NCBI GenBank assembly: GCA_023376005.1
Contig: CM042181.1
Span: forward strand, 23,493,549 to 23,557,548
From: Doryteuthis pealeii
Taxonomy: Eukaryota > Mollusca > Cephalopoda > Myopsida > Loliginidae
Length of the DNA stretch: 64,000 nucleotides
Reading direction: 5' to 3'
In this document: positions 11,420 to 23,355 of the stretch, piece by piece
Layout of the letters: each line of letters starts with the position of its first letter
Numbering within the stretch: the first letter of the stretch is position 1
Notes under the pieces: generated by a model
Databases searched by the model: none
Seen by the model: only the letters and a program-made list of their open reading frames with translations
Told to the model about the DNA's origin: nothing
Position numbers and translations under genes: made by a program

Positions 11420-12470
11420 GGGCTATCCTGTTCTCATTCCGCTAACCATAGCTGGGGTAGAGGTGTCAAGCTGTGTTAATTATTATTCTATGTTACTGCT
11501 GCCCTTGATCAGGATTGAACTTGCAATCTAGAGATAACTGTCACTTAGAACTGTCTTAACCTAACTCCTTTATCCACTAGGCCATGTGTCCAATTGGACA
11601 ATCCAGTGTGAATTTTGGGAACTTATAAACCTAATGTCTTGTTTTGGTTAGAATATCTACCTATTCTCTTATGTATGATTTTTTACCTAGACTCAGATTG
11701 GGTGGTTTAAATAATTCAGTTATTTAACCTCCCCCCCCCACCAAAAAAAAAAAAAAACCAAACCCTGATCAAGCCTTTTTAATTATGGGTTCCCATATTC
11801 ATTGTGTTCATTTCTATGCTCGGTCTACTTAACAGCCCACTACAACCTATCATATGAGCTGATTCTTTGAAGCGTCTTCTCTTCCAATGTTCTTCTCTAT
11901 CTATCTAATGCAATGTATTTATTTTAAATAAACAGTATAATAATAAATATTATAAAATAATAATTTAAAACGAAGAATATAAAGAAAAAGAAAGAAAATA
12001 AAAATAAAAGGAAATGTGTGGAGAAAATTGAAGGCCGATTAGTTGTATTGTTAACAGTTGGTCACAGTTGGGAAAGGGTGGTGTGCTTATTTTGTGATAT
12101 CCTTTTCTTTATTACTAACAAAAAGAAAATTATTAATCCTTACAAACATTTATAGTCAGTGGTTTTGTGTCAGATGTGTCAGGTGCTTTGTGAAATACAT
12201 CTTTTTTTGGTCTTGAAAATGGCACTAATTTTTCATTTTAAAACTCAATAAAAGAAATCTTTTTCTTGTAAAGAAGGCATTTTTATTTTTATTTTTTCTT
12301 CACAGATAAAGAATATTTGAATTTTTTCCAATTCATCAAAGATGATATATTGTGATATTTTTTCATTATAATTAGGATAGTCAGAAAAAGAAAAAAAATT
12401 CTATGCATCGGTGCATTAATAAATCGTTACACCTATAATTACCATAGGGTAAATTGTATATGTTTTTGGA
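11420..12470. other. intergenic sequence, nothing recognised
   Basis: AT-rich, with a C9/A14 homopolymer run at 11731-11758. No supported gene. Confidence 0.4.
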
Positions 12471-12479
12471 TAGGCTAAA

Positions 12480-12640
12480 AAATATCCTTTTCTTTAATGG
12501 TTTCACTAACTGGAACTATCACTCAAGTTCAGAGAGGACCAGGGAGTAATGGCAATGAAGGAGTACTCTATACTCACCAGAGCTCTAGAACTCGCCACTG
12601 GATGTAGTGTCATACACATGACACTCCCTTTTGGGAACCA
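12480..12640 (-). repeat. diverged family D fragment
   Basis: Shares the order AACTATCACTC..GTTCAGAGAGGACC, CCAGAGCTCTAGAACT and the dyad GTGTCATACACATGACAC with family D near 1400 and 43050, at lower identity. Confidence 0.4.
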
Positions 12641-12789
12641 TCTTACACATTTGCAAAGTATGTGGTTGGTGTATCATAAGCCTTGCAGATTTGTAGAGGA
12701 AGTTATCATGTATATCATTTTTATACACTTTGGCCGAATGTTGTAATTGGAAATGAGGCGGAAATTAAAGAATATCTTTAATAAAAGTA

Positions 12790-13029
12790 CAGGGTGGTCC
12801 GAAAATCGTTACCCCTACATATTTTTTTTTTTTATAGAGATAAAATAATTATATAATACAAACAGAGCAGTGGAATTGGAGTCATGGAATCTGAAGCAAT
12901 TAGGGAGTCACTGGAGTATCTTTTTAGAGGTAAAAGTTATGTAATTATTTTGAAAAAAAAAAAAAAAAAAAATCTTTAAAATATTGTTTAACTATATGAA
13001 TGGGGTGACAAAATTTTCAGACCACCCTA
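12790..13029. mobile_element. mariner/Tc1-like MITE
   Basis: Termini CAGGGTGGTCCGAAAAT (12790) and ATTTTCAGACCACCCTA (ending 13029) are inverted repeats flanked by TA on each side. CAGGGTGG termini with TA duplication are typical of Tc1/mariner elements. The 240-bp body has no transposase. Confidence 0.75.
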
Positions 13030-13421
13030 TAGATTTAAAAGTGCTTTATTGCCCACCTTTATTAATTTATTTCAGAAAGAAAAGGAAAAAAAAAAATACC
13101 ATTTTTCACTTAATAACCACAAACCACAACTTGAATCAGATAAAATGACTTTATGCCTGACCCGAATTAACCGTTTGAATACCGCCACCGTCACCATGAT
13201 AAGATCAAATATATAAGATATGATGGAAGTAGTTCAACATGCCATCTAAGCTGTTATAACAAGTTTTCCAAGGGGGAAAAAAACCCACAAAAACCTTCTG
13301 TTGAAATTCAAAGGTTTATCAGCAGATCAGAAATAGGGGGGGGGGGAATTCATACAAGATGTGTCACTCAAGTAAAATATATTCACCTTTGTTGCCCTTG
13401 CCTGTTGAAAGTGGGGAACTT

Positions 13422-13426
13422 AGCTA

Positions 13427-13485
<59 letters not shown>
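13422..13485. repeat. (CA)n(TA)n compound microsatellite
   Basis: ACACAC run passing into TATATA. Confidence 0.9.
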
Positions 13486-13488
<3 letters not shown>

Positions 13489-13928
13489 AATAAAACCGGA
13501 GAATTAAAAAAAAAAATCTTTTTGTATGATCTCTAAGAAAGGGAGTGTTTGGCCTAATTTAAATTTATTAAGAGCCAAGATTTATTAAGAGCTGGCTGGA
13601 TGTTTGTGAAATGTAATGTACAAATATGTTTCATAACTCTCCAATATCTCTCTCTATACAATCACTGAGAAACTAACATATATAATGAGGAGGTAATCAA
13701 GATATACATAGAGAGGGTAAAAGTGATAGGCAGAATGTCAAGTAAGAAACAGGTCAGTTTTTGACTTAATTACAAATTATTAATTAGAACCAATTAAATT
13801 GGAATTTCTTTTCGAACATAACTCAATCCTAAAACTAAGGAATATTTTAGTATAACTTTTGTGTAATTAAACTAAACAGTAAAAAAACCTTTAGGAGACA
13901 AAGATTGATTCGCTCAACTTTAGTATAA

Positions 13929-13931
<3 letters not shown>

Positions 13932-13988
<57 letters not shown>
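13932..13988. repeat. (GA)n microsatellite
   Basis: Uninterrupted AG dinucleotide array of about 28 units. Confidence 0.95.
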
Positions 13989-13994
<6 letters not shown>

Positions 13995-14919
13995 TGCAGC
14001 TTGATTAGGAAGGACATGGCTGACTAAGATATGAAGCAGTTCATTTAGTTATTTCAAAATGGTAGGGGGGGGGGGAAAGAAAAAAAAGGGGGATCAGTTT
14101 GCTCCCTATAAGTCATCCTGGCCTGTTTAGTCCCAGATTAACTTCCTAGGTGTATCAAATCCATAAATCAAAAAGGCAATATCTGCGAGTATCTATCAAG
14201 ATGCCAAAAAGGGTAAGGAACGAGGAGGAGGAGGAGGAGGAGTTTAGGATAAAGTCTGCAATTATCTGTGCCTACGATGTAACCCATCACTATTAATTCT
14301 TTATCATTTGAAGAAGGAGAAGGAGATTGATATTAGCCAATAATCCTTTTCCATTTTTGCCTTAAAGATGAAAGACTAGCCGAGTCTTGAGATTGGAGAT
14401 AAGACTTCAGGATTTGGAAAATTGGTTTTAATTTACCAATTTTCTTTTCCTTCAACATCCGTAATATCCACAGATCTCACTAAATGCAGACACTAAAACG
14501 GTTTAGTATTTGGTGGAGTGAAAAAAAAAAAAAGAAACATTCTATACATGTCTACCACAAAGTTCAGCAATCTTCAATAACCTAATCAATATCATTATTA
14601 CCTTTTTTTTTTTAAAGGGAAATGATTTTGTATCGCAATAAAGATTTTTTTCATAAATGTATTAACTATTCTATGAATTATAAAGTAGCATATTATCTGT
14701 AAGGAAAGCGTGAGATAGGGAGGGAGATGTCAAGGGGCCCCAAAGAAGCTTGAAACCTAGGAGCCCTGACAGGTTTCAATCCAGCACTGCCTGTTTGTTA
14801 AACAGGTTTACATAATAGGTTACCCTTGGAGAGAAAGGGTTAACAAATGTCAAAATACTTTGGACATCAACGGAAGCTGATTGGCTCCTTTCTTAGCCAA
14901 TCAAAGAAGAGAAAATGGG

Positions 14920-15275
14920 ACAAGTGAGTCAATATTTTTTCCTCTTTAGACATGTGTTATATACCCTACCTATGAACACTTTATTGGGTATATCCCAATC
15001 CTCATAAATATGGGAGTATTATACTGAATAGTATTATACCACTATCAGAGGGCACCTCATGTGGTGTAATGGTTAGCAAGCTAGATTAGCAAACTATTGT
15101 TAGTGAGTTCGATTCTCACTGGGCGCCCCATACTTCTGGCCTTGTGCCGCATCTAAACTATGCTTAGTAAATAACTATACCACTATCAGAGGTTTACCTT
15201 CTTTCACGCCGCTGGTGAGTATTGTATTTTGTTAATGTTTTAAAGATTCTATATCATGCACAAAAAGCTATTGGG
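14920..15275 (+). repeat. interspersed repeat F (minisatellite progenitor family), split by SINE-C
   Basis: TATATACCCTACCTATGAACAC, TATCCCAATCCTCATAAATATGGGAGTATTATACTGA and GTATTGTATTTTGTTAATGTTTTAAAGATTC match, in the same order, the sequence bracketing the 43-bp minisatellite at 60.9-61.5 kb. A SINE-C splits this copy at 15052-15175. Confidence 0.65.
15052..15175 (+). mobile_element. SINE-C, intact, with 17-bp target duplication
   Basis: The exact 17-base repeat TATACCACTATCAGAGG flanks the element (15035-15051 and 15176-15192). The body has an A-box-like TGGTGTAATGG and a B-box-like AGTTCGATTCT inside a T-arm stem GTGAG/CTCAC. It then runs GGGCGCCCCATACTTCTGGCC to a short A-rich end. At 124 bp it is a compact tRNA-derived SINE; the long target duplication shows LINE-type insertion. 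Confidence 0.85.
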
Positions 15276-15279
15276 TCTT

Positions 15280-16300
15280 TCAGCTGAATCTTTCCATGTA
15301 AAAAGTAACACTCGCTCGGCAGTCGACTTGAAAATGTAAGTCCAACCGTTTCTCACCACTGTAAAAAGACATTTTTCCCTTTGACAGAACTTGCCTCGGC
15401 ATTTATTTCTCTCAGTGGCCGAACCACTTCAGCTAACAGGGGTGACAGCAATCCTACTACTTGTGATCAGGAGGTTGCACCATGACTGTGCATCTTCGTA
15501 GTCAACTGGATTAGTGTTTGCGTCGGACTAGACACCGCCTACATATGCTGCACGCCACTCGTCTTTTTGAACAAAGACCCTTCTTTTTTGTGCAATGGAG
15601 AGGTGCTGCTTCAGAATCCCCAGGGCTAGGTTTACCTTACCCACCTTTTTTCCCCCCATGTAGTAACCTAACAAAGCAGCACCACTCCATTGCACAAAAT
15701 AAAAAGAGAAGGGTCAGAGTAGTCTAACGTCTTTTTGTCACTGGTCAAGAGGACTAGGCATTTGTTTTTGAGAACTTTTGTGGGGGTAACGCATATTTAT
15801 CTCATCTACTCACAATAGGAAGGTTGTTTTTAAATGCAGAGACCTTCCCACTCAGGGACAATTAAGACAAAGAACTTGACCCCATCTATTTTTAGAGGAG
15901 TGAGTAGAATGTCGTCTGATGGAGGAGGGGGCTCTTTATCAATTTAGGATGGTTAGAAACTGTGAGTGGAGAGAAATTATTTCCATCTAATTTGACAGGG
16001 GGTGAAGTTCTTGATCATTAACAATTCACAATCCCTTTTGCCTGGGGGGTGGGTGGGTTGATAAATGAAGTAATCTAAGGCAAGGGCAGGGTACAAGAAG
16101 TGGTTAAAGAATTTATAATTTTTGGTATTACTATAATTCAAGAAAATAACAGACTACCCCCACCCTAGCAGAAAATTCATTCACTAATAACAGGAAAAAA
16201 AGAGTACGGTGTTTTTTTGTAGAATTACAAATAAATATTTAGGACATGGTATGAAGGGAACATTTAATATTAAGTGCATATACATATATACATTATATAT
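15280..16300. other. intergenic sequence, low-copy, no gene recognised
   Basis: Somewhat GC-richer than its surroundings. A frame at 15518-15727 has no recognisable domain. An imperfect inverted pair, TTTTTTGTGCAATGGAG (about 15583-15600) and CTCCATTGCACAAAAT (about 15686-15701), suggests another small foldback. Confidence 0.4.
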
Positions 16301-16303
16301 AAA

Positions 16304-16457
16304 ACTGTCCGGGGTGGCCTAAAGTCGGTATCAGCCAAGCAGCCTATCCCCTTTTCACTAGCCTTAGACTAAGGAGATTGTTTTTTTTTTGCATCTGAGG
16401 TGGAGCGCTACACCTAACATCGGCTCCTTACTTTACCACACAGATCCCTGTGCTACT
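16304..16457 (-). mobile_element. SINE-A, minus, truncated
   Basis: Retains GTCCGGGGTGGCCTAAAGTC through the ATCCCTGTGCTACT block but lacks the tRNA-like head. Confidence 0.75.
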
Positions 16458-16546
16458 TAAAATAGACTGATAAACAAGGACTATCACTTGCTTTTCTCGT
16501 TATTCTGTGATAAAATTTTTTTATCACCTTCCATATACCAACAAAC

Positions 16547-16593
16547 GCCCTGAAGATGATCTAATTAATAGATCGAAACACTGCAGCGTCGGC
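16547..16593 (+). ncRNA. hammerhead-like ribozyme motif H1
   Basis: Stem I GCC/GGC, core CTGAAGA, one unpaired T, stem II GATCT/AGATC, core GAA, stem III AC...GT and cleavage-site base C (16590). A tail AATAAACTTACCACTC...TTTAAACCTGCGTTTTTTC and then (TA)n follow. The layout fits hammerheads known from Penelope-like retroelements. Self-cleavage is inference. Confidence 0.6.
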
Positions 16594-16654
16594 CAATAAA
16601 CTTACCACTCAACTTATTTAAACCTGCGTTTTTTCAATTTTTTTAATATACTAC

Positions 16655-16658
<4 letters not shown>

Positions 16659-16713
<55 letters not shown>
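16659..16713. repeat. (TA)n microsatellite
   Basis: TA run ending the H1-bearing element. Confidence 0.9.
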
Positions 16714-16714
<1 letters not shown>

Positions 16715-16755
16715 GTTAGTACAGATTGAAGTCTATATATTTTTTTTTACTAAGT

Positions 16756-16860
16756 TTATTTTACCCTAGACCAGAAATGTAGGGCACTCAGTGAGAATGG
16801 AACTCACTAATAATAGACAGCCTAGTTTGATAACCTTTACAGCATACATAGTATCAAAAT
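16756..16860 (-). mobile_element. SINE-C fragment, minus
   Basis: CTAAGTTTATTTTA, CCAGAAATGTAGGGCACTCAGTGAGAATGGAACTCACTAA is the reverse of the SINE-C 3' half and T-arm. Confidence 0.6.
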
Positions 16861-17434
16861 TGTTAATAGAAATTTAAGTATCAGTACATTTAGAAACAGG
16901 CTAAAATTATGAATGGTGTAAACAAGACTCCTTTTGTCACCAATTATAGATTTGCATGAGAGATTAAGCACACATTCTTATCTCCACAACACTTAGGGTA
17001 GTTAACAATAGGTGAAGGGGTGGGGGTGGGGTGAGTATATGTAGGGGATAAATTGGGCTAGAATAAATCCTTCATTGATTTGGAGGCAATGGTCCAAATC
17101 AGTGATGTCAAAAATACAACCAATTTTGATTATTTGTTGGAGGACTTTAAGAATAGACCAACCGAAATGAAAAGAAAAATCACAATAGGAAGAAAAAGGA
17201 AAAAATAAGCCAAGGACTAAATATTTTCGGGGGGGGGGGGGGCACACAAAAATACAATTCTCTTTAATTGTATTTCATTATGTATATCTAACAATATAAC
17301 ATCACATGACTCACTAATAATGGAGGGATTTCTTTGAGCAAAACATTTTTCTTAAAAGCTAAGATACTCCTCCTTACCGGCACAAAAAACCCCCCAAAAA
17401 ACAAACAATTTACATTATATATAACACATACACA

Positions 17435-17693
17435 CAGATGCTGATAGGTATGAGTCCTGCATCCCTGATGCACAAAAATCTAAAAGGATGCAGTGTTTGT
17501 TTTCAAGAAAATGTTGAAATGTATCTACAGTTAGGTGGAAATGGTGGGGTGAAGACCCCCCCCCCGCAAAAAAAACCAAAACAAAAAAAAAAAACAAGCA
17601 AACAAAAACACTGGGACACATGGATATGATTTTTATGTGTACTTTTAGATTTTTATGCATCAGTGATGCAAGACGTGTACCTATCAGCATCTG
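17435..17693. mobile_element. head-to-head inverted dimer of the CAG-ended MITE (MITE-G)
   Basis: Left CAGATGCTGATAGGTATGAGTCCTGC and right GTGTACCTATCAGCATCTG are inverted copies of the MITE-G 5' end. AAAATCTAAAAGGATGCAGT and its inverse lie inside, around a C9/A13 junction. Single copies are at 18890, 19685, 30930, 61765 and 62726. Confidence 0.65.
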
Positions 17694-17699
17694 TGTGTG

Positions 17700-17700
<1 letters not shown>

Positions 17701-17730
<30 letters not shown>
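17701..17730. repeat. (TA)n microsatellite
   Basis: TA dinucleotide run directly after the inverted dimer. Confidence 0.9.
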
Positions 17731-17736
<6 letters not shown>

Positions 17737-18139
17737 ATTCTGCCCATAACTTTTTTACTTTATATATAAAAACAAAATACAGTAAATATCTAATCATTTA
17801 TGAAATACAGAACTTAAAAATAAAAAAAAAAAAAAAATAAAAACAATTAATCGTAAAAAAATTCCTTTACTAAAAATCTTTTGAATTCCAACCGTCACAT
17901 TTCTTAATACCCATCCCCTTCCGTTTAAATTGTTTCGTCTTGTTGCCAATATCTCAAAAATCCGCTACATTTAGATGACAAAAGTTATACATAGAGACAT
18001 GACCGACATATATATGGCGCGAATGCCCACGTTGGTGAATATTGTAACGTCTTTCGTTCTTTTTTGCAGTATTAAGGTTTTTTGTTTTGTAAACTGATTT
18101 GACTTTCCTCTCCGACCCAAACAACTACGGGAGTGAATG

Positions 18140-18188
18140 AGCTCTGATGATGATTTTTGTAAAATCGAAATATTGATCAGTATCAGCT
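18140..18188 (+). ncRNA. hammerhead-like ribozyme motif H2, intact core
   Basis: Stem I AGCT/AGCT, core CTGATGA, an extra T, stem II GATTTT/AAAATC with loop TGT, core GAA, stem III ATATTG/CAGTAT (one G-U pair) and cleavage-site C at 18184. All invariant hammerhead bases are present. It lies within repeat sequence that continues to a CATATATATCATACACACAC tail. Confidence 0.65.
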
Positions 18189-18790
18189 ATGATTATATTA
18201 TAAATTGTTTTCTTCTTTAACAGCATTGTGTGATGTTTTCATTCCACCTTTTCATACTCATATATATCATACACACACACAGATTATCACAAGTTACAAT
18301 TTTCAGATTTGTTAATGATTCATACGTGATCATCAAGGTGGAAAACTTCCTATTAAATTAAAGACCCCTGCCAAACTTTTTCAAATCTTTGAATCTACTC
18401 GATAGAGCCAGTATTTAACTTAACTGACAATAAGTTTTTTTGTTGTTGTATAAGCAGTCAATTGGAAAATAGCATAGTGATTACTACTTGAAATATATCT
18501 CTCTTGACTAAGAGGTTATGTACAGAAATAATGTATACTTGGTTTATAACTTTCAAATGTTTTTCTTGAGAACATTTTGAACACATCAAAATCAAACAGA
18601 GAATGCCTGCCTTTCTATACTCTATTTCAAACAAGAATTGTTTATTATGAAAACAAGTTGCAAGTAAAAACCTGATCTGTTATTGACAAAGAAAGATAAC
18701 ATTTTAGAAGTCTCAGCATGAGTTGTTACCAAAGAAATTTGAATGCAGTATGAAAACTGGACATAGTTGTGCATTCTGGTACTATATGTC

Positions 18791-19380
18791 AGGAGGCATC
18801 CATAGTGTAATGGTTATTGTCATAGGAAATGGACACGAGTTCAAATTCTGGACGAGGCTGGTTGATTTCATATAGTGCTAATATCCATGCAGAGATGCTG
18901 ATAGGTAGGTGTCCTGCGTCACTGACACAGAAAAATCATATCCATGGGTCCCAGTGTTTTTTTTCTTTCTTCCCCCACCATTTCCAGCTTACTGTAAATA
19001 CATTTCAACATTTTCTTGGAAAATGTATGGGGTACAAGGTAGGGGTGAGATGGCTTTAATTGTTGGTAGATAAAAACTCTGCAATTTATTAAGAAACCTT
19101 AGTTGGGACCTATCAAATTTTCCCAGGGACTCATTCAAATCAAATCTGTGCACCCCAGGATGCACTCAATTAAAAAGCTATCAGCATCACTGTCCTTGGG
19201 AAAGGTATGTATCCAACTAATCTTTCCAGCTACAGGTAAATAGTAGGGCAGACTGATCTTTAACCTTGGTTAGACAACCAGTCTAGAAGGATAACTGAAT
19301 TCAAACCAGTTAAACTCTTAAGAAATTGAACTTGTGTCACATCCTACTCGTGTGGAGGAGTTGGTAAATATGTATATGCC
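18791..19380 (+). mobile_element. SINE-B split by a MITE-G insertion
   Basis: The head (GTGTAATGGTTATTGTC, GAGTTCAAATTCTGG) ends in GTGCTAATATCCATG at 18889. The 3' half resumes at 19193 with TCCTTGGGAAAGGTATG and continues through AGGGCAGACTGATCTTTAACC and CCAGTCTAGAAGG. The interrupting DNA is MITE-G. Confidence 0.8.
18890..19192 (+). mobile_element. MITE-G inside SINE-B, 6-bp TSD
   Basis: CAGAGATGCTGATAG at the left and CTATCAGCATCACTG at the right form inverted termini. TCCATG (18884-18889) and TCCTTG (19193-19198) are the two halves of a 6-bp target duplication with one mismatch, and the join restores a normal SINE-B. No coding sequence. Confidence 0.8.
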
Positions 19381-19684
19381 ATGAATCAACACTATTTTTA
19401 GACAGTCTGCCACATGGTGTGGCTCTAGACTGAGAGATTTATTTCCTGGGTTATTTTTTTTCTTTTTTGCTGTTTGCCTTGGAGAAGTATAGTATTTATG
19501 CAAACAGAAAATCCCAGGTTTTATTTTTCTAGCTATAAAGACAAAATATGCAGATGAAACGAGTTATTTAAAAGTATAAAATAAGAAGAACAGATGTGTA
19601 AATATAGAGATGATTATTTTAATTTGTATACACACACCTATTTACCTTAATTAGATTTTGACTGGACACAGATTACTACACTAG

Positions 19685-19962
19685 CAGGGATGCAGATAAG
19701 TACTCGTCCTGCGTCCTGGACGCACAAAAATCTAAAAGGACGCAGAAATATCGTATCCATGCGTCATAGGTTTTTTTCCTCACCATTTCAAGCTAACTGT
19801 AAATACATTTCAATAGTTTCTTAGAAATGAATTACACAGGATAAGTCACAAGGTAGGGGTTAGATGGCTTTAGTTGGGACCCATAAATTTTCCCCGGGAC
19901 TCATTGAGAGCAAATATGTGCATCCCAGGATACACTAAAACAAAAAGCTATCAGCATCACTG
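19685..19962 (+). mobile_element. MITE-G with perfect 6-bp TSD
   Basis: CAGGGATGCAGATAAG and CTATCAGCATCACTG termini. CACTAG flanks both sides (19679-19684 and 19963-19968). CAGRG-type ends are hAT-like, but a 6-bp rather than 8-bp duplication is unusual for hAT. Confidence 0.8.
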
Positions 19963-20051
19963 CACTAGTCCTAAGCAGATGTGCTGGAGAGCAACATTGA
20001 TCCTAGCCAAGATACACAGATATTATATCATCATCTGAGCCGACGCTAGAG

Positions 20052-20059
<8 letters not shown>

Positions 20060-20090
<31 letters not shown>
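20060..20090. repeat. poly(A) run
   Basis: Homopolymer A tract of about 31 bases. Confidence 0.9.
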
Positions 20091-20093
<3 letters not shown>

Positions 20094-20119
20094 CTCACTG
20101 TTCATTATATAGTGATTTA

Positions 20120-20628
20120 GGTAATTTATGAGGAAATGCGTCCCGGTCTCCTGCCTCAAAAATTGTTACCCGGTGACTTAAAATAACAACCCAGCTCAGT
20201 CTATTCAAAACTATCCACTTTCATATCTATCTATCTCAATTTGTTCACATTTATCTATATTACTTTAAATACTAAGATTTTTTTTTTTTTATTCATGTTT
20301 ATTTAAACTAAAAACAAGACATTAAACAAACAAGAATTACGACAAAAAAAAAAAAAAAAAAAAAAAAAAAAGCCCCCCCTCCCACACCAAATACATTTAC
20401 TTGTCGAAAATATCTATCTCCATTTGTTCATATCTATCTATATTATTTTGTTTGTTTATCTATCTCAGTCTATTCCAAACTATATATCCATCTTCATATC
20501 TAAACAAGAATTACGACAAATTATGATAAATAAATAAGAATTACGACGAGCTGGGGTTGTTATTTTGATAGTCACCGGGTAGCAATTTTTGAGGCAGGAG
20601 ACCGGGACACCCTTCCTCATAAATTACC
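20120..20628. mobile_element. FB1 foldback element, copy 2, perfect 8-bp TSD
   Basis: GGTAATTTATGAGG to CATAAATTACC with GTGATTTA on both sides (20112-20119 and 20629-20636). The interior contains TATC-rich runs, inverted GTTTATTTAAACTAAAAACAAG and ACAAGAATTACGAC blocks, and a long poly(A). Confidence 0.85.
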
Positions 20629-20639
20629 GTGATTTATTT

Positions 20640-21118
20640 TAATTTTAAATTCTAATGAACAAAAATTGATTTTTGATTTTTAAAAAAGATTCTGACTGCA
20701 ATACATTTTTTTTCTTTTTTGGGTGAGGGTGGGTGGGGGGAGAGTAATCACCTCTCTCCCAAGAACATGTAGTCCATACTTACCACCCCTTCCCCAAACC
20801 AAGAAATAATAACGACCAGCATCAACGTCTTCATTTCAAGATAATTTCTGTTAATCGTTTATAAAAAGGATTAGTAGAGAAAGAAGAAAGTATTTTTTTT
20901 TAGCGATTGTCCTCGTTGATTGCAGAAAATACAATGCAAGTCAATTTACTATGGAAACAAAAGGTAAGGCCGATTGTATGAAGGATTGTGCAGATCTGAA
21001 AATGGAAAGTTTTTGTTTTGAATCGAAAGAAGCAGACACTAATGAAGAAGAAAAAAGTAGATAAAAGAAAAACAAGACAGGACGATGCTTAATCTCAATC
21101 AATTAAGCATTTTGTTGA
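20640..21118. other. intergenic sequence, nothing recognised
   Basis: AT-rich with G-rich and C-rich homopolymer stretches; no coding region. Confidence 0.4.
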
Positions 21119-21814
21119 CTTTTAGAGAAAGTAAATAGAATGATAATATTAAAAGGATTTTAGTCTTATCAAAGCATCTCAACAAAGTTCTACAGACAGG
21201 GAAAAACAAAAACAAACAAAAACACAATCTAATTAGAAAAAGTTACTATTTCATTAATACCATATTGTGGAAATGCCTTAGAGTAGCATGACCAGCTCGT
21301 TTTGTAAAATTGTTGGACATAAACAATTTTTCACCTTAATTGGTTCAAATCACAATTTCTCGGGCACTTATGATCCAATCTTAAAAATATCTATACGGTT
21401 GGAAAGAAAACAAAATAATCTTTCTAAATATGTAATTTTTATCCATTGAATTATTTTTTACAGCAAGTTAAAATGATATTTTGCTTCGGACAGCCGAAAA
21501 CATAAAATATGACTTTTTTTAAGACTAATTTTTACACGCTACTTTGTTTTTCAAAATCATAGTGGCTAATCTTTATCCATATTTTTGAAATTTTACACTC
21601 AATTAGAAGACACGTAGACTTTTAGAGAAAGTAAATAGAATAATTATATTAAAATGATTTTAGTCTTATCAAAGCATCTCAAGAAAATTCTACAGACAGG
21701 AGAAAAAACAAAAACAAAAAAACAAAAACAAAAAAACAAAGACAAAAAAACAGTCTAATTAGAAAAAGTTACTATTTGATCTATACCATATTGTGGAAAT
21801 GCCTTAAAGTATAA
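21118..21814 (+). repeat. direct duplication bracketing a 320-bp repeat (family X)
   Basis: Segment 21118-21282 (CTTTTAGAGAAAGTAAATAGAAT to TGGAAATGCCTTAGAGT) recurs at 21618-21814. Between them lies X (21283-21605), which starts AGCATGACCAGCTCG and contains GTTGGACATAAACAATTTTTCACC. X also occurs alone at 63448-63790. Either X retroposed with a long target duplication, or the whole unit was tandemly copied. No ORF is seen. Confidence 0.6.
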
Positions 21815-22150
21815 AAATTTTTTTTTTTTAAATATCAAAGTGAAAAACGACTTTGCTCATAATAAACCTGAGGCAAGAATATGATAATCATTCCAGTCTG
21901 ACAGAGACTGTCCAGGTAACAAGATGGGGGGGGGAGGGAGAGCAAGGTCATCTAGTGGACAGTTAAGTGGTTTTAGCTTATGTTGCTATTAGTAGACAGA
22001 TAAGTATATTGCATGTGGGGGAGGGGGGTGTACGTCATGAAATTTAGTAAAAACAATGACCAGACCATCAAAGGCAAGGGAAAATTGTCATCTCTGCTGA
22101 AGGAAATTTGTCTTTTTATTTTTTGGGATAAGAGAAATTAAAGGTTTCTG

Positions 22151-22153
<3 letters not shown>

Positions 22154-22212
<59 letters not shown>
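22154..22212. repeat. (GA)n microsatellite
   Basis: Pure AG dinucleotide array of about 29 units. Confidence 0.95.
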
Positions 22213-22215
<3 letters not shown>

Positions 22216-23215
22216 GTAATATACTATATAGGGAGGGGGGTCTTGAATGCCCAAATGAGGCCTATAACATTTCATTAAAATTTTGCCCCCTTTCCTTCTC
22301 GATAAAGGTTCAATATAATTTTATTCAAAACCATTTTATTTTGGTTTACTCTGTACTTAACAGGATATTAATTATTTTGTCTTTGTGGTGTAGCCTACTT
22401 ATGATGAACAATAACTTGGGAAACAGCTCAAAAAAGGTTTTCCATGCTTGACATTAGAGAAGTAAATATCATACAATTCATTTCCTTTCACTCCATTATC
22501 ATATAATTGTTTCTAGGTTGACAATTTCAATCAATGACGTGTGGGGTAAAAAGATAAGAAAAGAAGTCTTGTATTATTGTAAAAGTCACGATTCTATTCA
22601 TTCAGAAAAATAAACAAAAACTTTGATGTTTCTTCTTCGTGTTTACCTAAAGATCATAAACCTGAACATTGTTAGAATTGTTTCTTTGATAAGGTTTATT
22701 ATTATCTCTTTGAATACCAAACAGTTTCAGTTTTTATAGAGACAGTCTGCTACGATTCTGGGTCATGTTGAATATAAGGTTACAGTTCTGCAATGGATCT
22801 TATATATTAAGTTATAATTCAATTAAGGCAACTAGCAAAAAACACCCTCCAGGCGGTGTAAAAATATATTTTTGGAAGATATTGCCTGAGGGGGTGGGAC
22901 AAATTAAATTAAAACATTTAATATTTTTAAGAAATTAATTACTTACTTAAAAAGCATGATATTCACTCTGAGATATTTGTTTTGTTTTGTTTTATGACAG
23001 TAAGGACCTTCAAAATGTTTCTAAAAATTTCTGATTTTATTATTCAGACTATCTTTATAAAAAAAAAAAAAAAAAAAAAAAAACTGTATGAGTAAAATAT
23101 ATTTTATTTGGATTACATAAAATGAGAGAGAGAGAGATTAAGGATTCCTTTTCTGCCCATTTCAACACATCCATCATCTTTTATCTACATAAACCTTTTT
23201 TATCCTTGAATAATT
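22213..23215. other. intergenic sequence, nothing recognised
   Basis: AT-rich with a poly(A) run at 23059-23083; no gene or known repeat seen. Confidence 0.4.
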
Positions 23216-23220
23216 TCATT

Positions 23221-23267
23221 GTCCTGAAAAAGGTTTCCTTTGTAAACCGAAATGTTTGAACATAGAC
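23221..23267 (+). ncRNA. hammerhead-like motif H3 with a mutated core
   Basis: Stem I GTC/GAC, core CTGAAAA (the invariant G replaced by A), stem II GGTTT/AAACC, core GAA, and stem III ATGTT/AACAT with loop TG. The cleavage-site base is A at 23264. AATAAA-like sequence and an ACATCCCGTG tail follow. The architecture is intact but the core change would be expected to abolish cleavage. Confidence 0.55.
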
Positions 23268-23355
23268 TAATAAATTTTCCATCCATTATAACATCCCGTG
23301 ATTGTTCTACATTTTCTCCACATCAGTATATAAGTTGAACCTAATGAATCAGATA

